Of a DNA stretch of 64,000 nucleotides, positions 22,649 through 31,215 are shown piece by piece. Numbering within the stretch: the stretch's first letter is position 1; every line of letters starts with the position of its first letter. Under the pieces are notes generated by a model. The model was given only the letters and a program-made list of their open reading frames with translations. It was not told the DNA's origin and did no database searches. A program made the position numbers and the translations under genes. This DNA is from Paucibacter sp. DJ2R-2 (GTDB taxonomy: Bacteria > Pseudomonadota > Gammaproteobacteria > Burkholderiales > Burkholderiaceae_C), in contig NZ_JAJIRT010000001.1 of NCBI RefSeq assembly GCF_025717675.1, positions 1,240,001 through 1,304,000 on the forward strand, given 5' to 3'.

Positions 22649-23491
22649 TCAGCTGCTGGGATCAAGGCGACGGGCCCGCGCCAAGCGCCAAGCTTCCTTG
22701 GGGTCGTCGCCATAGACCTGCTCGGCCGTGGTGGCGGTTTCCTGCAGCCGGGTGTCCAGGGCCATGCGTTTATCGAAGACAAAGCACTCGCCCTGCCAGT
22801 CGGCCGCCGCATCGGGCATCTGCTCGAAATAGCTGACGATGCCGCCGTCGAGCTGGTAGACATCGAGGCCCTGGCTCTGCATCCAGGCACTGGTCTTCTC
22901 GCAGCGGATGCCGCCGGTGCAATACATGGCGATGCGCTTGCCCTCGGCCTTCCAGGCCTCGGCATGGGCGGCCACATAGGCCGGGAAATCGCGGAAATGC
23001 GCGACCTCGGGATCGACCGCATTCTTGAAACGGCCCAGCCGGTATTCAAAGCTGTTGCGGTTGTCCAGCACCAGCACATCGGGCTCGCTGATCAGCTCAC
23101 GCCAGCGCTGCGGCGAGACATGGGTGTCGGGCAGATCGGGGGCCGGCAGGCCGCTGACACCGGGCACGCCGAAGGCGACGATCTCCGGCTTGCAATGGAC
23201 CTTGATCAGGGTGAAGGGCCGGGTCGCGCAAGCGCTGTGCTTGAACACCAGGCCTTGGAAGGCGCCGCCAAAGGCGGGGTCTTCGTGCAGCGCACGCTCG
23301 AAGGCGGCCAGCGCCGTGGCCGGCGCGGCGATGGCGCCGCTGATGCCTTCGCCGGCCACCAGGATGTTGCCGCCGATGCCGGTCTCAGGTGTGCTCAGCT
23401 CGCGCAGCCGGGCTGCCACCGCCTCGGGTTCGGCCAGGGCGACGAAACGGTAGAAGGAGGAATGGACATGGGGCTCGCTCATCACGCTCAT
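22649..23491 (-). CDS. trhO: tRNA uridine hydroxylase TrhO (YceA, rhodanese-domain)
   Basis: A 280-aa protein of the YceA/TrhO family, which hydroxylates uridine 34 of certain tRNAs in an oxygen-dependent route to 5-hydroxyuridine. The N-terminal acylphosphatase-like domain (GIGGNILVAGEGISG) is followed by a rhodanese domain with the active loop CTGGIRCEK near residue 192. The C-terminal part is slightly short compared with enzymes that have a zinc-like tail. It lies 12 bases after the desulfurase-rhodanese gene, so two rhodanese proteins are co-expressed. Confidence 0.92.
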   Translation of the reverse strand: MSVMSEPHVHSSFYRFVALAEPEAVAARLRELSTPETGIGGNILVAGEGISGAIAAPATALAAFERALHEDPAFGGAFQGLVFKHSACATRPFTLIKVHCKPEIVAFGVPGVSGLPAPDLPDTHVSPQRWRELISEPDVLVLDNRNSFEYRLGRFKNAVDPEVAHFRDFPAYVAAHAEAWKAEGKRIAMYCTGGIRCEKTSAWMQSQGLDVYQLDGGIVSYFEQMPDAAADWQGECFVFDKRMALDTRLQETATTAEQVYGDDPKEAWRLARARRLDPSS

Positions 23492-23503
23492 GAACGCTCG
23501 CCC

Positions 23504-25582
23504 TCAGACCAGCAAGGCCGGGTCGGCCGCAGGCGCCACGATGGGCGCATCGGGCAGCAGGGCCAGGCCACCGGCCAGGGTCCAGGCCTGGCCATGGCCC
23601 AGGCGGGCCAGGGCTTGCGCGGCCTGGCGGCTGCGGTTGCCGCTGCGGCAGAAGAACAGCAGCGGCTGTTGCTCGGCCAGCCAGCCCGGAATGGCATTGA
23701 GAAAGCGCGACAGCGGCATGGCTTGCAAGGCCACGCCGGCCAGCTCGGGCGTCTGGCTCAGGAACTGCTCATAGGGCTCGCGCACATCGATCAGCAAGGC
23801 GTCGGGGTGGGCGTCGACAAAGCGCTGCAGCTGCTCACCCGAAAGCTGCAAAAGGGGCGCGGCCACGGCCTCGCCACGCTCCAGCGCCACGGTGCTGGCC
23901 AGCAGCTGGGCCAGGTCGTTCGGCGGTGCGATCAAGGCCTGCGGACCGATCTGCTCGGCCAGCGCCAGCGCCTGCTGCGGGTCGACGAAAGCCAGGCAGC
24001 AGGCTTGCGCCGGCCCGCCTTCGCTGAGCAGCAAGGCCTGGCCGCCACCGTCCAAAAGCACGCGGCGCAAACGCCTGGCGCCCAGGTCCAATTCGGTCTG
24101 CGTCAGCGGCCAGCCGAGCGCATCGATCTCGGCCGCGGCGTCGAGCAGGTCGGGCAGCTCGGCCGCCAGCAAGGCGCGTGCCTCGCCATGGGCGGCCGCG
24201 CCGCTGCTGCTGAGCACGGCGGCAATGGGATAGTTTTGACAGCGCAAGACCTGGGCTAGGCGGCTGAGTTGCTCGGGCAGGGGGTCGATCAGCACACAGC
24301 GCTGCGCGGCCGCATCGGCCAGCACATAGCAGCAGGCGCCTTCCAGCATGAAGCGGCTCAAGCCCTCGCCGACGGTGGGCAGGTTGTCAGTCGGGCTCAT
24401 GCAATTGCGGCGCAGCGATTCACCGCAGGCCTGGATGCGGGCACAGGCTTCGGCGATGAAAGCCTCGTCCACGGCCGGGCCGATGGACAGGCGCACGGCG
24501 CCGGCTGCTTGCCAGTCGGGCAAGCCCATGGCCTGCAGCACAAAGCTCGGTGCGGCCTTGGCCGCGCTGCAGGCCGAGCCGCCGCTGACGCGCACATCGG
24601 CGGCGTCGAACAGGTCCTGCAGCAGGCGCGAGCTCAGACCCGGCACCGAGAAATTGAGGGTGGTGGGCAGGCTCTGTGCCAGCGGCGCGTTGTAGACCAG
24701 GCCTGGGAAGGCCTGCTCGAGCGCGGCGGCCAAGCGGGCGCGGAAGCCGCTCATCTCGGCATGGCTGCGGAAGGTCTTGCCCTCCGGGTCTTCCAGCGCC
24801 TCCAGCACCGCGCCCAGGGCGGCGATGCCGGACATGTTCTCGGTGCCCGAACGCAGCGCCCCTTCCTGGCCGCCGCCAGCCATCAGCGGGGTGAAGGGCG
24901 CACCATTGCGCACATAGAGCAGGCCGATGCCCTTGGGCGCGTAGAGCTTGTGGCCGGAGAAGGGCGCGTAATCGATGCGGCTCTGGCTCAGGCGCAGCGG
25001 GATCTTGCCCAGGGCCTGCACGCCGTCCACCATCCAGAAGGCGGCACTGCCGCTGGCCTCGAGCGCCGCCTCGATGCCGGCCAGGTCGCTGACCACGCCG
25101 GTCTCGTTGTTGGCGGCCATGGTGCAGACCAGGCCGGCCTGGGGCGCTTCACGGCGCAGGAAATCCAGGTCGTGCTGGCCCTGGAGATTGACCGGGATCG
25201 CCCGGATCGCCAGGTTCAGGCCCAGCACCGCATTCCAATGCTTGAGCGCCTCGGGCACGGCCTTGTGCTCGGTGGCGCCGTAGAGCAGCTGGCTGCCGAT
25301 GGCCTCGCCGGCCTCACGGCGCTCGCGCAGCGCATGCAGGGCCGAGAGCACGGCCGTCTGTATGCCTTCGGTGGCGCCGCTGACGAAGAGCAGCTGGCCG
25401 CGGCCCGTGTCCAGCAGGCGCTGGGCGCGGGCGCGCACGCCGTCGATCAAGGCGCGCGCCTTGAGACCGGTGCTGTGCACGCTGCTGGGGTTGCCGTAGT
25501 CCTCCACCATGGCCTGGATGGCCGCCGCCTTGGCCTGCGGCAGCACGGGCGTGGTGGCATTGGCGTCGAGATAGATTTCCAT
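23504..25582 (-). CDS. Cysteine desulfurase fused to degenerate MBL-like domain and rhodanese
   Basis: A 692-aa three-part fusion. Residues 1-394 are an IscS/NifS-type PLP cysteine desulfurase: DANATTP at the start, the PLP lysine in FSGHKLYAP near 209, and a catalytic Cys in GGSACSAAK near 336. Residues about 395-590 look like an ETHE1/persulfide-dioxygenase-type metallo-beta-lactamase domain, but the expected H-x-H-x-D-H is gone. Residues 590-692 are a rhodanese domain with active loop FFCRSGNRSRQAA near 645. The start MEIYLDANATTP was preferred to a longer in-frame extension. It heads a likely seven-gene operon with trhO next. Confidence 0.92.
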   Translation of the reverse strand: MEIYLDANATTPVLPQAKAAAIQAMVEDYGNPSSVHSTGLKARALIDGVRARAQRLLDTGRGQLLFVSGATEGIQTAVLSALHALRERREAGEAIGSQLLYGATEHKAVPEALKHWNAVLGLNLAIRAIPVNLQGQHDLDFLRREAPQAGLVCTMAANNETGVVSDLAGIEAALEASGSAAFWMVDGVQALGKIPLRLSQSRIDYAPFSGHKLYAPKGIGLLYVRNGAPFTPLMAGGGQEGALRSGTENMSGIAALGAVLEALEDPEGKTFRSHAEMSGFRARLAAALEQAFPGLVYNAPLAQSLPTTLNFSVPGLSSRLLQDLFDAADVRVSGGSACSAAKAAPSFVLQAMGLPDWQAAGAVRLSIGPAVDEAFIAEACARIQACGESLRRNCMSPTDNLPTVGEGLSRFMLEGACCYVLADAAAQRCVLIDPLPEQLSRLAQVLRCQNYPIAAVLSSSGAAAHGEARALLAAELPDLLDAAAEIDALGWPLTQTELDLGARRLRRVLLDGGGQALLLSEGGPAQACCLAFVDPQQALALAEQIGPQALIAPPNDLAQLLASTVALERGEAVAAPLLQLSGEQLQRFVDAHPDALLIDVREPYEQFLSQTPELAGVALQAMPLSRFLNAIPGWLAEQQPLLFFCRSGNRSRQAAQALARLGHGQAWTLAGGLALLPDAPIVAPAADPALLV

Positions 25583-25911
25583 GGCGATCAGTGGGTATGG
25601 GAGACAAAGCAGCCCAGGCAGACCTGCATGAGCAGGCACAAATCAGGGCAAGGTGGGGAAAAAAGGCAGAGCCGCCATGGTACCCGGCCGCCCGCGCCGC
25701 ACCTATACTGCGGCCCCGGGTCGGCAGCACACCCAGGCCTTGCCGCGCGGCGCTGCCGCGAGCTAAACCTGCCATTGGCACCAGAAGTACAGACCCAGGT
25801 CCGTGATCATCCTCACCCCTGCGTGCGCTCGTCTGGAGGTCGGCAAGCACCAGCACTGTTCAGCTTGGAGCCGAACAGACCATGCGCGCGCGCTGTGGAG
25901 ACTTTCACGCC
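25583..25911. other. Divergent intergenic region
   Basis: A 329-base gap between the divergent desulfurase and DUF2087 genes. It should hold both promoters. A TATACT at 25704-25709 is a possible -10 for the plus-strand gene, without a convincing -35. I see no other gene or strong hairpin here. Confidence 0.4.
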
Positions 25912-26559
25912 ATGACCCGTCTTGCCATTCCTTTCCATGCCGAGGACCTCTCGGCCCTGGCCAAATCCCTGCGCCAACAGCTGGACAGCCATCTGGCCAG
26001 CACAGCACAGGCGCCCTCGCACCTGAGCCTGCTCAATATGCTGGCGCGCGCCGCCGGCCATCGCAATTTGCAGGCCTTGCGTGCGCAGGCCAGCTTGAAG
26101 CCGGCAGCCAGCTCGGTGCAGCCCATGCCATCGGCGCCGATCGCACCGGCACGCGGCCCACGCCATCCGGGCCTGAGCGAGTTGGCCGACCGTGCCCTGC
26201 GCCAGTTTGACGAGCAAGGGCGCCTGGCCCGCTGGCCCAGCCGGCACCAAGTCCAGCGCCTGGCCATCTGGGGTTTGTGGCTGCATTTCGACAGCCGCCG
26301 CATCTACACCGAGGGCGAGGTCAACGCCTTGCTCCAGGCCCAGCACTGCTTCGGTGACCACTGCACCCTGCGCCGCGAACTGGTGGAGATGAAGCTGCTG
26401 AGCCGCGAAGACGGCGGGCGCCGCTACCAGCGCCAGAACCCGCAGCCCAGCGAAGAGCTGCTGCCCTTGCTGCAGGAACTGCGCCGCCGCCACCGGCTCC
26501 ATGCGGGCCGGCGCAGCCCGCCCGCAGAGGCGGCGGACGCTCAGGCAATCGCCGGGTAG
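25912..26559 (+). CDS. DUF2087 domain protein
   Basis: A 215-aa cytoplasmic protein. The N-terminal 65 residues (HLSLLNMLARAAGHRNLQAL) resemble a small domain often found at the front of DUF2087 proteins. The DUF2087 part (about residues 120-180) includes YTEGEVNALL and TLRRELVEMKLLSREDGG, a winged-helix-like layout seen in predicted regulators. The ATG at 25912 was chosen over one 30 bases upstream because the family begins there. It overlaps the convergent map gene by 19 bases. Function unknown. Confidence 0.82.
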   Translation: MTRLAIPFHAEDLSALAKSLRQQLDSHLASTAQAPSHLSLLNMLARAAGHRNLQALRAQASLKPAASSVQPMPSAPIAPARGPRHPGLSELADRALRQFDEQGRLARWPSRHQVQRLAIWGLWLHFDSRRIYTEGEVNALLQAQHCFGDHCTLRRELVEMKLLSREDGGRRYQRQNPQPSEELLPLLQELRRRHRLHAGRRSPPAEAADAQAIAG

Positions 26560-27335
26560 TCGCCCGTGCCCTCGGGCCAGGCGGTCAGCAGATCGAAGCC
26601 GCTGTCGGTGACCAGCACCATATGCTCCCACTGCGCCGACAGCGAGCGGTCTTGCGTGACCACGGTCCAGCCGTCCGAGAGCTCTTTCACGCCGCGCTTG
26701 CCGGCGTTGATCATGGGCTCGATGGTGAAGATCATGCCGGCCTGCAGCGTCAAGCCCTCGCCGGGCTTGCCGAAGTGGTTGACGTGAGGCTGGTCGTGAT
26801 AGATGTCGCCGATGCCATGGCCGCCGTATTCGCGCACCACGCTGTAGCCGGCCTGGTGGGCCACGCTCTGGATGGCGTGGCCGACATCGCCCAGGGTGGC
26901 ACCGGGCCGCACCTTGCGGATGCCGGCACGCAAGGCTTCATAGGTCACCTGCACCAGGCGGCGTGCGGCCGGCTTGGGGTGGCCGACAAAGTACATGCGG
27001 CTGGTGTCACCGAACCAGCCGTCCTTGATCAGGGCCACGTCGAGATTGACGATGTCGCCCTCTTTGAGGATCTTGGTCGGCGAAGGGATGCCGTGGCAGA
27101 CCACCTCGTTGACCGAGCTGCACAGGGTCTTGGGGTAGCCGTGATAGCCGATATTGGCCGGGGTGACGCGCAACTCATCGACGATGTACTCGCGGCAGAT
27201 GCGGTCCAGTTCGTCGGTGCTGACGCCGGGCTGCACATGGGGCGTGATCATCTGCAGCACCTGGGCGGCCAGGCGGCCCGACTCGCGCGCCTTGGCAATC
27301 TCTTCCGCCGTGCGGATCTTGACGCGGCCGTTCAT
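26541..27335 (-). CDS. map: Methionine aminopeptidase type I
   Basis: A 264-aa cytosolic metalloenzyme that removes the initiator methionine from new proteins. The type I ligand set is visible: two Asp in NLDVALIKDGWFGDTSR, a His in GGHGIGDIYHD, and Glu residues in FTIEPMIN and WEHMV. CSSVNEVVCHGIP is the family signature. The start overlaps the ParD-like stop by four bases (ATGA). This ParD-like/map pairing is seen in other proteobacteria. It may be an additional map besides the one by rpsB-tsf. Confidence 0.95.
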   Translation of the reverse strand: MNGRVKIRTAEEIAKARESGRLAAQVLQMITPHVQPGVSTDELDRICREYIVDELRVTPANIGYHGYPKTLCSSVNEVVCHGIPSPTKILKEGDIVNLDVALIKDGWFGDTSRMYFVGHPKPAARRLVQVTYEALRAGIRKVRPGATLGDVGHAIQSVAHQAGYSVVREYGGHGIGDIYHDQPHVNHFGKPGEGLTLQAGMIFTIEPMINAGKRGVKELSDGWTVVTQDRSLSAQWEHMVLVTDSGFDLLTAWPEGTGDYPAIA

Positions 27336-27619
27336 TGCATGCCCTTGCTGTGATGGCCGGTCGCTCGTGCCGGGCGGGGCGCGGCCGCCGGTGCGGCCTC
27401 CAACTGGCCGGCGGCGGCGCTGGCCAGGTCCAGGCCACCGGCCTGCTCGGCGCGGATCAGCAGGCGGCAGATCTCGCGGTGGTCGAGGTCCGGGTAGAGC
27501 TCGGACAGCAGGCCGATGCGCATCCAATGCTCGGCCTGGGCGTTGATGGAGCGCGACAAGGCCTGGCTGGCAATGCGCAGGCTCTCATGCATCGGATCTG
27601 AAATTTTGACGATTCCCAT
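27332..27619 (-). CDS. ParD-like antitoxin-family protein
   Basis: A 95-aa protein of the ParD_like type (PF11903-like). The N-terminus MGIVKISDPMHESLRIAS suggests a ribbon-helix-helix-like DNA-binding start, then SINAQAEHWMRIGLLSEL. The tail is Ala/Pro-rich and low complexity. No toxin gene is adjacent; instead it is translationally coupled to map. A 14-bp palindrome 17 bases upstream may be its own operator. It probably regulates itself and map rather than acting as an antitoxin. Confidence 0.8.
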   Translation of the reverse strand: MGIVKISDPMHESLRIASQALSRSINAQAEHWMRIGLLSELYPDLDHREICRLLIRAEQAGGLDLASAAAGQLEAAPAAAPRPARATGHHSKGMQ

Positions 27620-27635
27620 GTCGGCAGTTTATGCG

Positions 27636-27649
27636 AAACGTATACGTTT
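27636..27649 (-). promoter_or_regulatory. 14-bp palindrome, candidate operator of ParD-like/map
   Basis: A perfect palindrome AAACGTATACGTTT lies 17 bases before the ParD-like ATG, followed on the plus strand by a further GTATAG. A self-binding ribbon-helix-helix protein would be the natural ligand. This is inference from position. Confidence 0.5.
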
Positions 27650-27738
27650 TGTATAGACAGGCACACCCAGCTCCCGCCCGCTTCGCAGCAGACCTGCTCG
27701 CTACAATCGGCCGCCTTTCTTTCTCACCGGAATCCTTG

Positions 27739-28605
27739 ATGGCCCTGTCCGAACGCCACGCCGTGCTGCTGCAACACCTGCTGCCCAAGCAGGCACTGAC
27801 ACGCTTTGCCGGCTGGGTCGCTGGCGCACGCATGGGCGGGCTTACCACGGCCATCATCCGGCGCTTCGTGGCCCGCTACCACGTCAATATGGCCGAGGCA
27901 GCCAACCCCGACATCGCCGCCTACCCGAGCTTCAACGAGTTCTTCACCCGAGCGCTCAAGCCCGGCGCCCGCCCCCTGGCCGACGCCCCCCTGATCTGCC
28001 CGGTGGACGGCGCGATCAGCCAGTTCGGCCGTATCCAGGGCGAGCAGATCTTCCAGGCCAAGGGCCACGACTTCAGCTGCACCGCCCTGGTCGGCGGCGA
28101 CGCCAGCCTGGCTGCGCAGTTCCGTGACGGCCACTTCGCCAACATCTACCTCAGCCCCAAGGACTACCACCGCATCCACATGCCCTGCGATGGCCGCCTG
28201 ACGCGCATGATCCATGTGCCCGGCGATCTGTTCTCGGTCAACCCGGTCACAGCCCGCGGCGTGCCGGGCCTGTTCGCCCGCAACGAGCGCGTGGTCTGCG
28301 TCTTCGAGAGCGAACAAGGTCCGTGGGTGATGGTGCTGGTTGGCGCCACCATCGTCGGCAGCATGGCCACCATCTGGCACGGCGTGGTCAACCCGCCGCG
28401 CCCGGGCTCCGTGCGCGAATGGAGTTACGCACCCGGCCAGGTCAGCCTCAAGAAGGGCGATGAACTGGGTCGCTTCCTGCTCGGCTCCACCGTGGTGATG
28501 CTCTTCCCCGCCAGCCAGGGCCTGCAGTTCAACCCGGCCTGGCAGGGCGAGAGCCTGGAGCAGCGTGGCAGCGCGGTGCGCCTGGGTGAGGTGATGGCGC
28601 ACTGA
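27739..28605 (+). CDS. psd: Phosphatidylserine decarboxylase proenzyme
   Basis: A 288-aa inner-membrane enzyme that makes phosphatidylethanolamine from phosphatidylserine. The self-cleaving motif LGST is present near residue 247 (FLLGSTVVML); the Ser becomes the pyruvoyl group. The YPSFNEFFTR and PVDGAISQFG segments match the family. ATG 27739 was chosen because the family starts with this helix; the longer frame to 27631 runs through the divergent promoter. The length is normal. It is divergent from the ParD-like/map pair. Confidence 0.95.
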   Translation: MALSERHAVLLQHLLPKQALTRFAGWVAGARMGGLTTAIIRRFVARYHVNMAEAANPDIAAYPSFNEFFTRALKPGARPLADAPLICPVDGAISQFGRIQGEQIFQAKGHDFSCTALVGGDASLAAQFRDGHFANIYLSPKDYHRIHMPCDGRLTRMIHVPGDLFSVNPVTARGVPGLFARNERVVCVFESEQGPWVMVLVGATIVGSMATIWHGVVNPPRPGSVREWSYAPGQVSLKKGDELGRFLLGSTVVMLFPASQGLQFNPAWQGESLEQRGSAVRLGEVMAH

Positions 28606-28618
28606 TCAGCTCCAGGCC

Positions 28619-28640
28619 CCCTCATATCGGGGGGAGTTGG
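28619..28640 (+). terminator. Possible weak terminator hairpin after psd
   Basis: CCCCCTCATATCGGGGGG forms a short GC stem just after the psd stop, but no T-run follows. It may be a Rho-independent-like stop or a simple stem. Confidence 0.3.
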
Positions 28641-28788
28641 CGCGCAACAGGCAGGGATAGCCCGTAGCGACGCCGCGCTAGGCGCTGCTGAGAATCCTGC
28701 CCATCGCCAATTCACCCCTGGCGCGGGCAGCGCCCAAGTCCACCAGCAGCAGTCCGCCGGTCCGGTCGCTGGTCTGCGCCTGCCGACC

Positions 28789-29982
28789 ATGAACACACTG
28801 CCTTTGCTTCGCTCCTCCGGAGCCCTGACGCGCCTGCGTCGCGCTCTGCCCCTGATCACCTTGCTGGCCCTCGGTGCCGGCCTGCTCTGCAGCGGCCAGG
28901 CTCAGGCGCAGAGCTATCAAGTTCAGTCCCTCAGCCAGAACGGCGCCTTCACTTACGCGCTGAACGCACGTGGCCAGGTCAGCGGCAGCCTGTTGGACAA
29001 CAACGGCACTTACCAGGCCTTCCTCAGCGGCCCCGATGGCCAAAGCCTGGTGGCCATGACCCAACTGCCCGGTGACGCCACCGGCAACGCGATCAACTTC
29101 TCAGGCCAAATCGCCGGGGAAGTGATCACCGCCAGCAATCCGACCCGGGTTGAAGCCTTCGTCACCGGCGCCCAGGGTCAGAACGCCATCCTGCTCGGCG
29201 GCATCGGCGGCAATGTGACGACGGCCCGCGGCATCAATGACAGCGGCACCGTGATCGGCATGGGCCGCGACGGCAGCGGCAGCACCAAATTCCATGCCTT
29301 GCGCTGGCAAGCCAACAGCACCGAAGCAGAGCGCCTACTCACCCTGGGCGGCAACACCAGCAGTGCCCAAGCCATCAACGGCAGCGGACTGATCGTCGGC
29401 AACTCGGGCCTCAGCGATGGCAGCCTCCATGCCGTGATCTGGGGCCTGAACGGCGCCGCCATCACCGATCTGGGCACCTTGGGTGGCTTGAACAGCTCGG
29501 CCCTGGCCATCAATCAGAGCGCCCAGGTGGCGGGCACATCGCGCGTGGCGGATGGCAGCCTGCATGCCTTCATCACCGGTGCTGGCGCCCAGAGCATGAG
29601 CGACCTCGGCACCCTGGGCTGGGTGCACAGCCAGGCCGGCTTCATCAACAACGCCGGTGTCGTGGCCGGCACTCTGCTCAACGGCACCGACGGCGATTCC
29701 TACTTCGAGGGCCACGCCTTCATCACCGGTGCCAACGGCCAGGGCATGGTGGATCTGAACAGCTTGGTCAACGTGGGCGAAGGCCTGTACCTGAACGATG
29801 TCTGGGGCTTGAACGACGCCGGCCAACTCTTGGTCAGCGACCAGAACGGCTTGGCCTACCTGCTCACTCCCGTGCCCGAAGCCACGACATCGGCCATGCT
29901 GCTGGCGGGTCTGCTGGTGCTGGCCCTGCTGGCGCGTCAGCGTCGCCGCTCAGCGGCATCGCTCAAACCGGCCTTGGATTGA
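28789..29982 (+). CDS. HAF-repeat extracellular protein with PEP-CTERM-like sorting signal
   Basis: A 397-aa exported protein. The leader ends near SGQAQA. The mature part has repeated units of about 40-50 residues with the pattern LGTLGG..S.A..IN..GQVAG, as in TDLGTLGGLNSSALAINQ and SDLGTLGWVHSQAGFINN, which is the HAF repeat family. The C-terminus reads VPEATTSAMLLAGLL followed by a hydrophobic span and RQRRR, a PEP-CTERM-type signal handled by an exosortase. No exosortase is in the window. It overlaps the convergent LysR gene by 20 bases. Confidence 0.85.
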   Translation: MNTLPLLRSSGALTRLRRALPLITLLALGAGLLCSGQAQAQSYQVQSLSQNGAFTYALNARGQVSGSLLDNNGTYQAFLSGPDGQSLVAMTQLPGDATGNAINFSGQIAGEVITASNPTRVEAFVTGAQGQNAILLGGIGGNVTTARGINDSGTVIGMGRDGSGSTKFHALRWQANSTEAERLLTLGGNTSSAQAINGSGLIVGNSGLSDGSLHAVIWGLNGAAITDLGTLGGLNSSALAINQSAQVAGTSRVADGSLHAFITGAGAQSMSDLGTLGWVHSQAGFINNAGVVAGTLLNGTDGDSYFEGHAFITGANGQGMVDLNSLVNVGEGLYLNDVWGLNDAGQLLVSDQNGLAYLLTPVPEATTSAMLLAGLLVLALLARQRRRSAASLKPALD

Positions 29983-30943
29983 GCGACGAGGGCAAGGAGA
30001 GCGGCGGCGCCTGGATCAGTTCGATCAAGGCCCGCAGAGCTGGGCTGGTCTGGCGCCGGCCCGGGTAGTAGAGCGCGAAGCCGGTGCCTGGCGGGCACCA
30101 ATCGGCCAGCAGCTCGACGAGCTGGCCGCTCTGCAGCAAGGGCGCGGCCGCCAGCTGGTAAACGTAGGCCACACCCGCGCCGTCCAATGCGGCTTGCAGG
30201 GCCACCGCCTGGTCATCCACCGTCAAAGGACCCGGCACGTCGAGATAGGTCGTCAGGCCCGCTCGCGCGCACGCTAGGCCTGCGCAGCGACAGCCGACCG
30301 CGTGTTCAAGAAAGCTCCAGCGGAACAAGCCGCCACTGGCGAAGCGCTGGCGCACGCAGGGCAGGGCCAGCAAGTCCTGCGGCTGCTGCGGCGCCGGGTG
30401 GCGCTGCAGGAACTCAGGTGACGCCACCGCGACAAAACGCTGCGCGCCACCGAGCGGCACGGCCACCATATCGGCCGGCAGGCGTTCGGCGAAGCGCACG
30501 CCGGCATCGAAGCCCTGCTCGACGATGTCGACCAGGCCGTCCTGCGTGCACAGCTCCACCTGCACCTGGGGGTGAGCGGCGACATAACGCGCCAACAAGG
30601 GGGTCATCAAGAGTCGAGCCGCACTGCGCGGCACACTCAGGCGCAGGCTGCCCGAGACCCGCCCGCCCAGCTCGACCACGCCGGCCAAAGCCCGCTCCAG
30701 ACTTAGCATGGCTGGCACGGCCCCGGCCAGGAGTCGCTCACCCGCGGCTGTCAGCGCCACGCTGCGAGTGCTGCGGTTCAACAAGGCCACGCCCAGCTGC
30801 GCCTCCAGCCGGCGCATGGCCTGGCTGACGGCCGAGGGCGAGAGGCCCAGCTGCTGGGCCGCGCGGCGGTAGCTGCGCGCTTCGGCCACGGCGGCAAAGA
30901 CACGCAGGGTTTGGAGTTCGGTTTCGCGAGGGAAGCTCTTCAT
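29963..30943 (-). CDS. LysR-family transcriptional regulator
   Basis: A 326-aa DNA-binding regulator. The N-terminal winged helix-turn-helix (RRAAQQLGLSPSAVSQAMRRL) is followed by the effector-binding domain. I chose MKSFPRE as the start; MASPRL six codons upstream (30961) is possible. It is divergent from the aldo/keto reductase gene, the usual arrangement for a LysR regulator and its target. A 22-bp palindrome lies between them. The inducer is unknown. Confidence 0.9.
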   Translation of the reverse strand: MKSFPRETELQTLRVFAAVAEARSYRRAAQQLGLSPSAVSQAMRRLEAQLGVALLNRSTRSVALTAAGERLLAGAVPAMLSLERALAGVVELGGRVSGSLRLSVPRSAARLLMTPLLARYVAAHPQVQVELCTQDGLVDIVEQGFDAGVRFAERLPADMVAVPLGGAQRFVAVASPEFLQRHPAPQQPQDLLALPCVRQRFASGGLFRWSFLEHAVGCRCAGLACARAGLTTYLDVPGPLTVDDQAVALQAALDGAGVAYVYQLAAAPLLQSGQLVELLADWCPPGTGFALYYPGRRQTSPALRALIELIQAPPLSLPSSLNPRPV

Positions 30944-31000
30944 CAATCGGGGCGAGGCCATGTGGTGCGGATCGGGATGGGCTGCAAGGCGCAGTTTGAA

Positions 31001-31022
31001 GCCAATAGCCCTAGCTATTGGC
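31001..31022. promoter_or_regulatory. 22-bp palindrome in LysR/aldo-keto reductase intergenic region
   Basis: GCCAATAGC and GCTATTGGC form perfect 9-bp arms around CCTA, midway between the divergent genes. It does not fit the exact T-N11-A LysR box, but position and symmetry make it a good operator candidate. Confidence 0.5.
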
Positions 31023-31215
31023 GAGAAGTGCAACACCGCAGGCCGCCCGAGACCGCGCTCTCAGGGGCCGGGCCGATGGATGAAGAGCTTCCCCAAACAC
31101 CCGCCGATTGTGAAGCAGGGCTGCACAGCCCGTGCGGCCGGCGGCGGCTTGTGAAGGCCAGGGCCGGCCGTCACCATGCAGACCTCGATCCACCGCCCAC
31201 TGTGAGCACCACCGC

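Noticed and set aside
24269-25915. Plus-strand frame of 548 codons over the desulfurase fusion
   Set aside because: Antisense shadow; the minus-strand gene has catalytic motifs throughout.
27332-27619. Complete toxin-antitoxin pair
   Set aside because: No toxin-like gene lies beside the ParD-like gene; its neighbour is map.
31001-31022. Canonical LysR T-N11-A box
   Set aside because: The palindrome has an even spacer and the T-to-A distance is ten, so I call it only a candidate operator.
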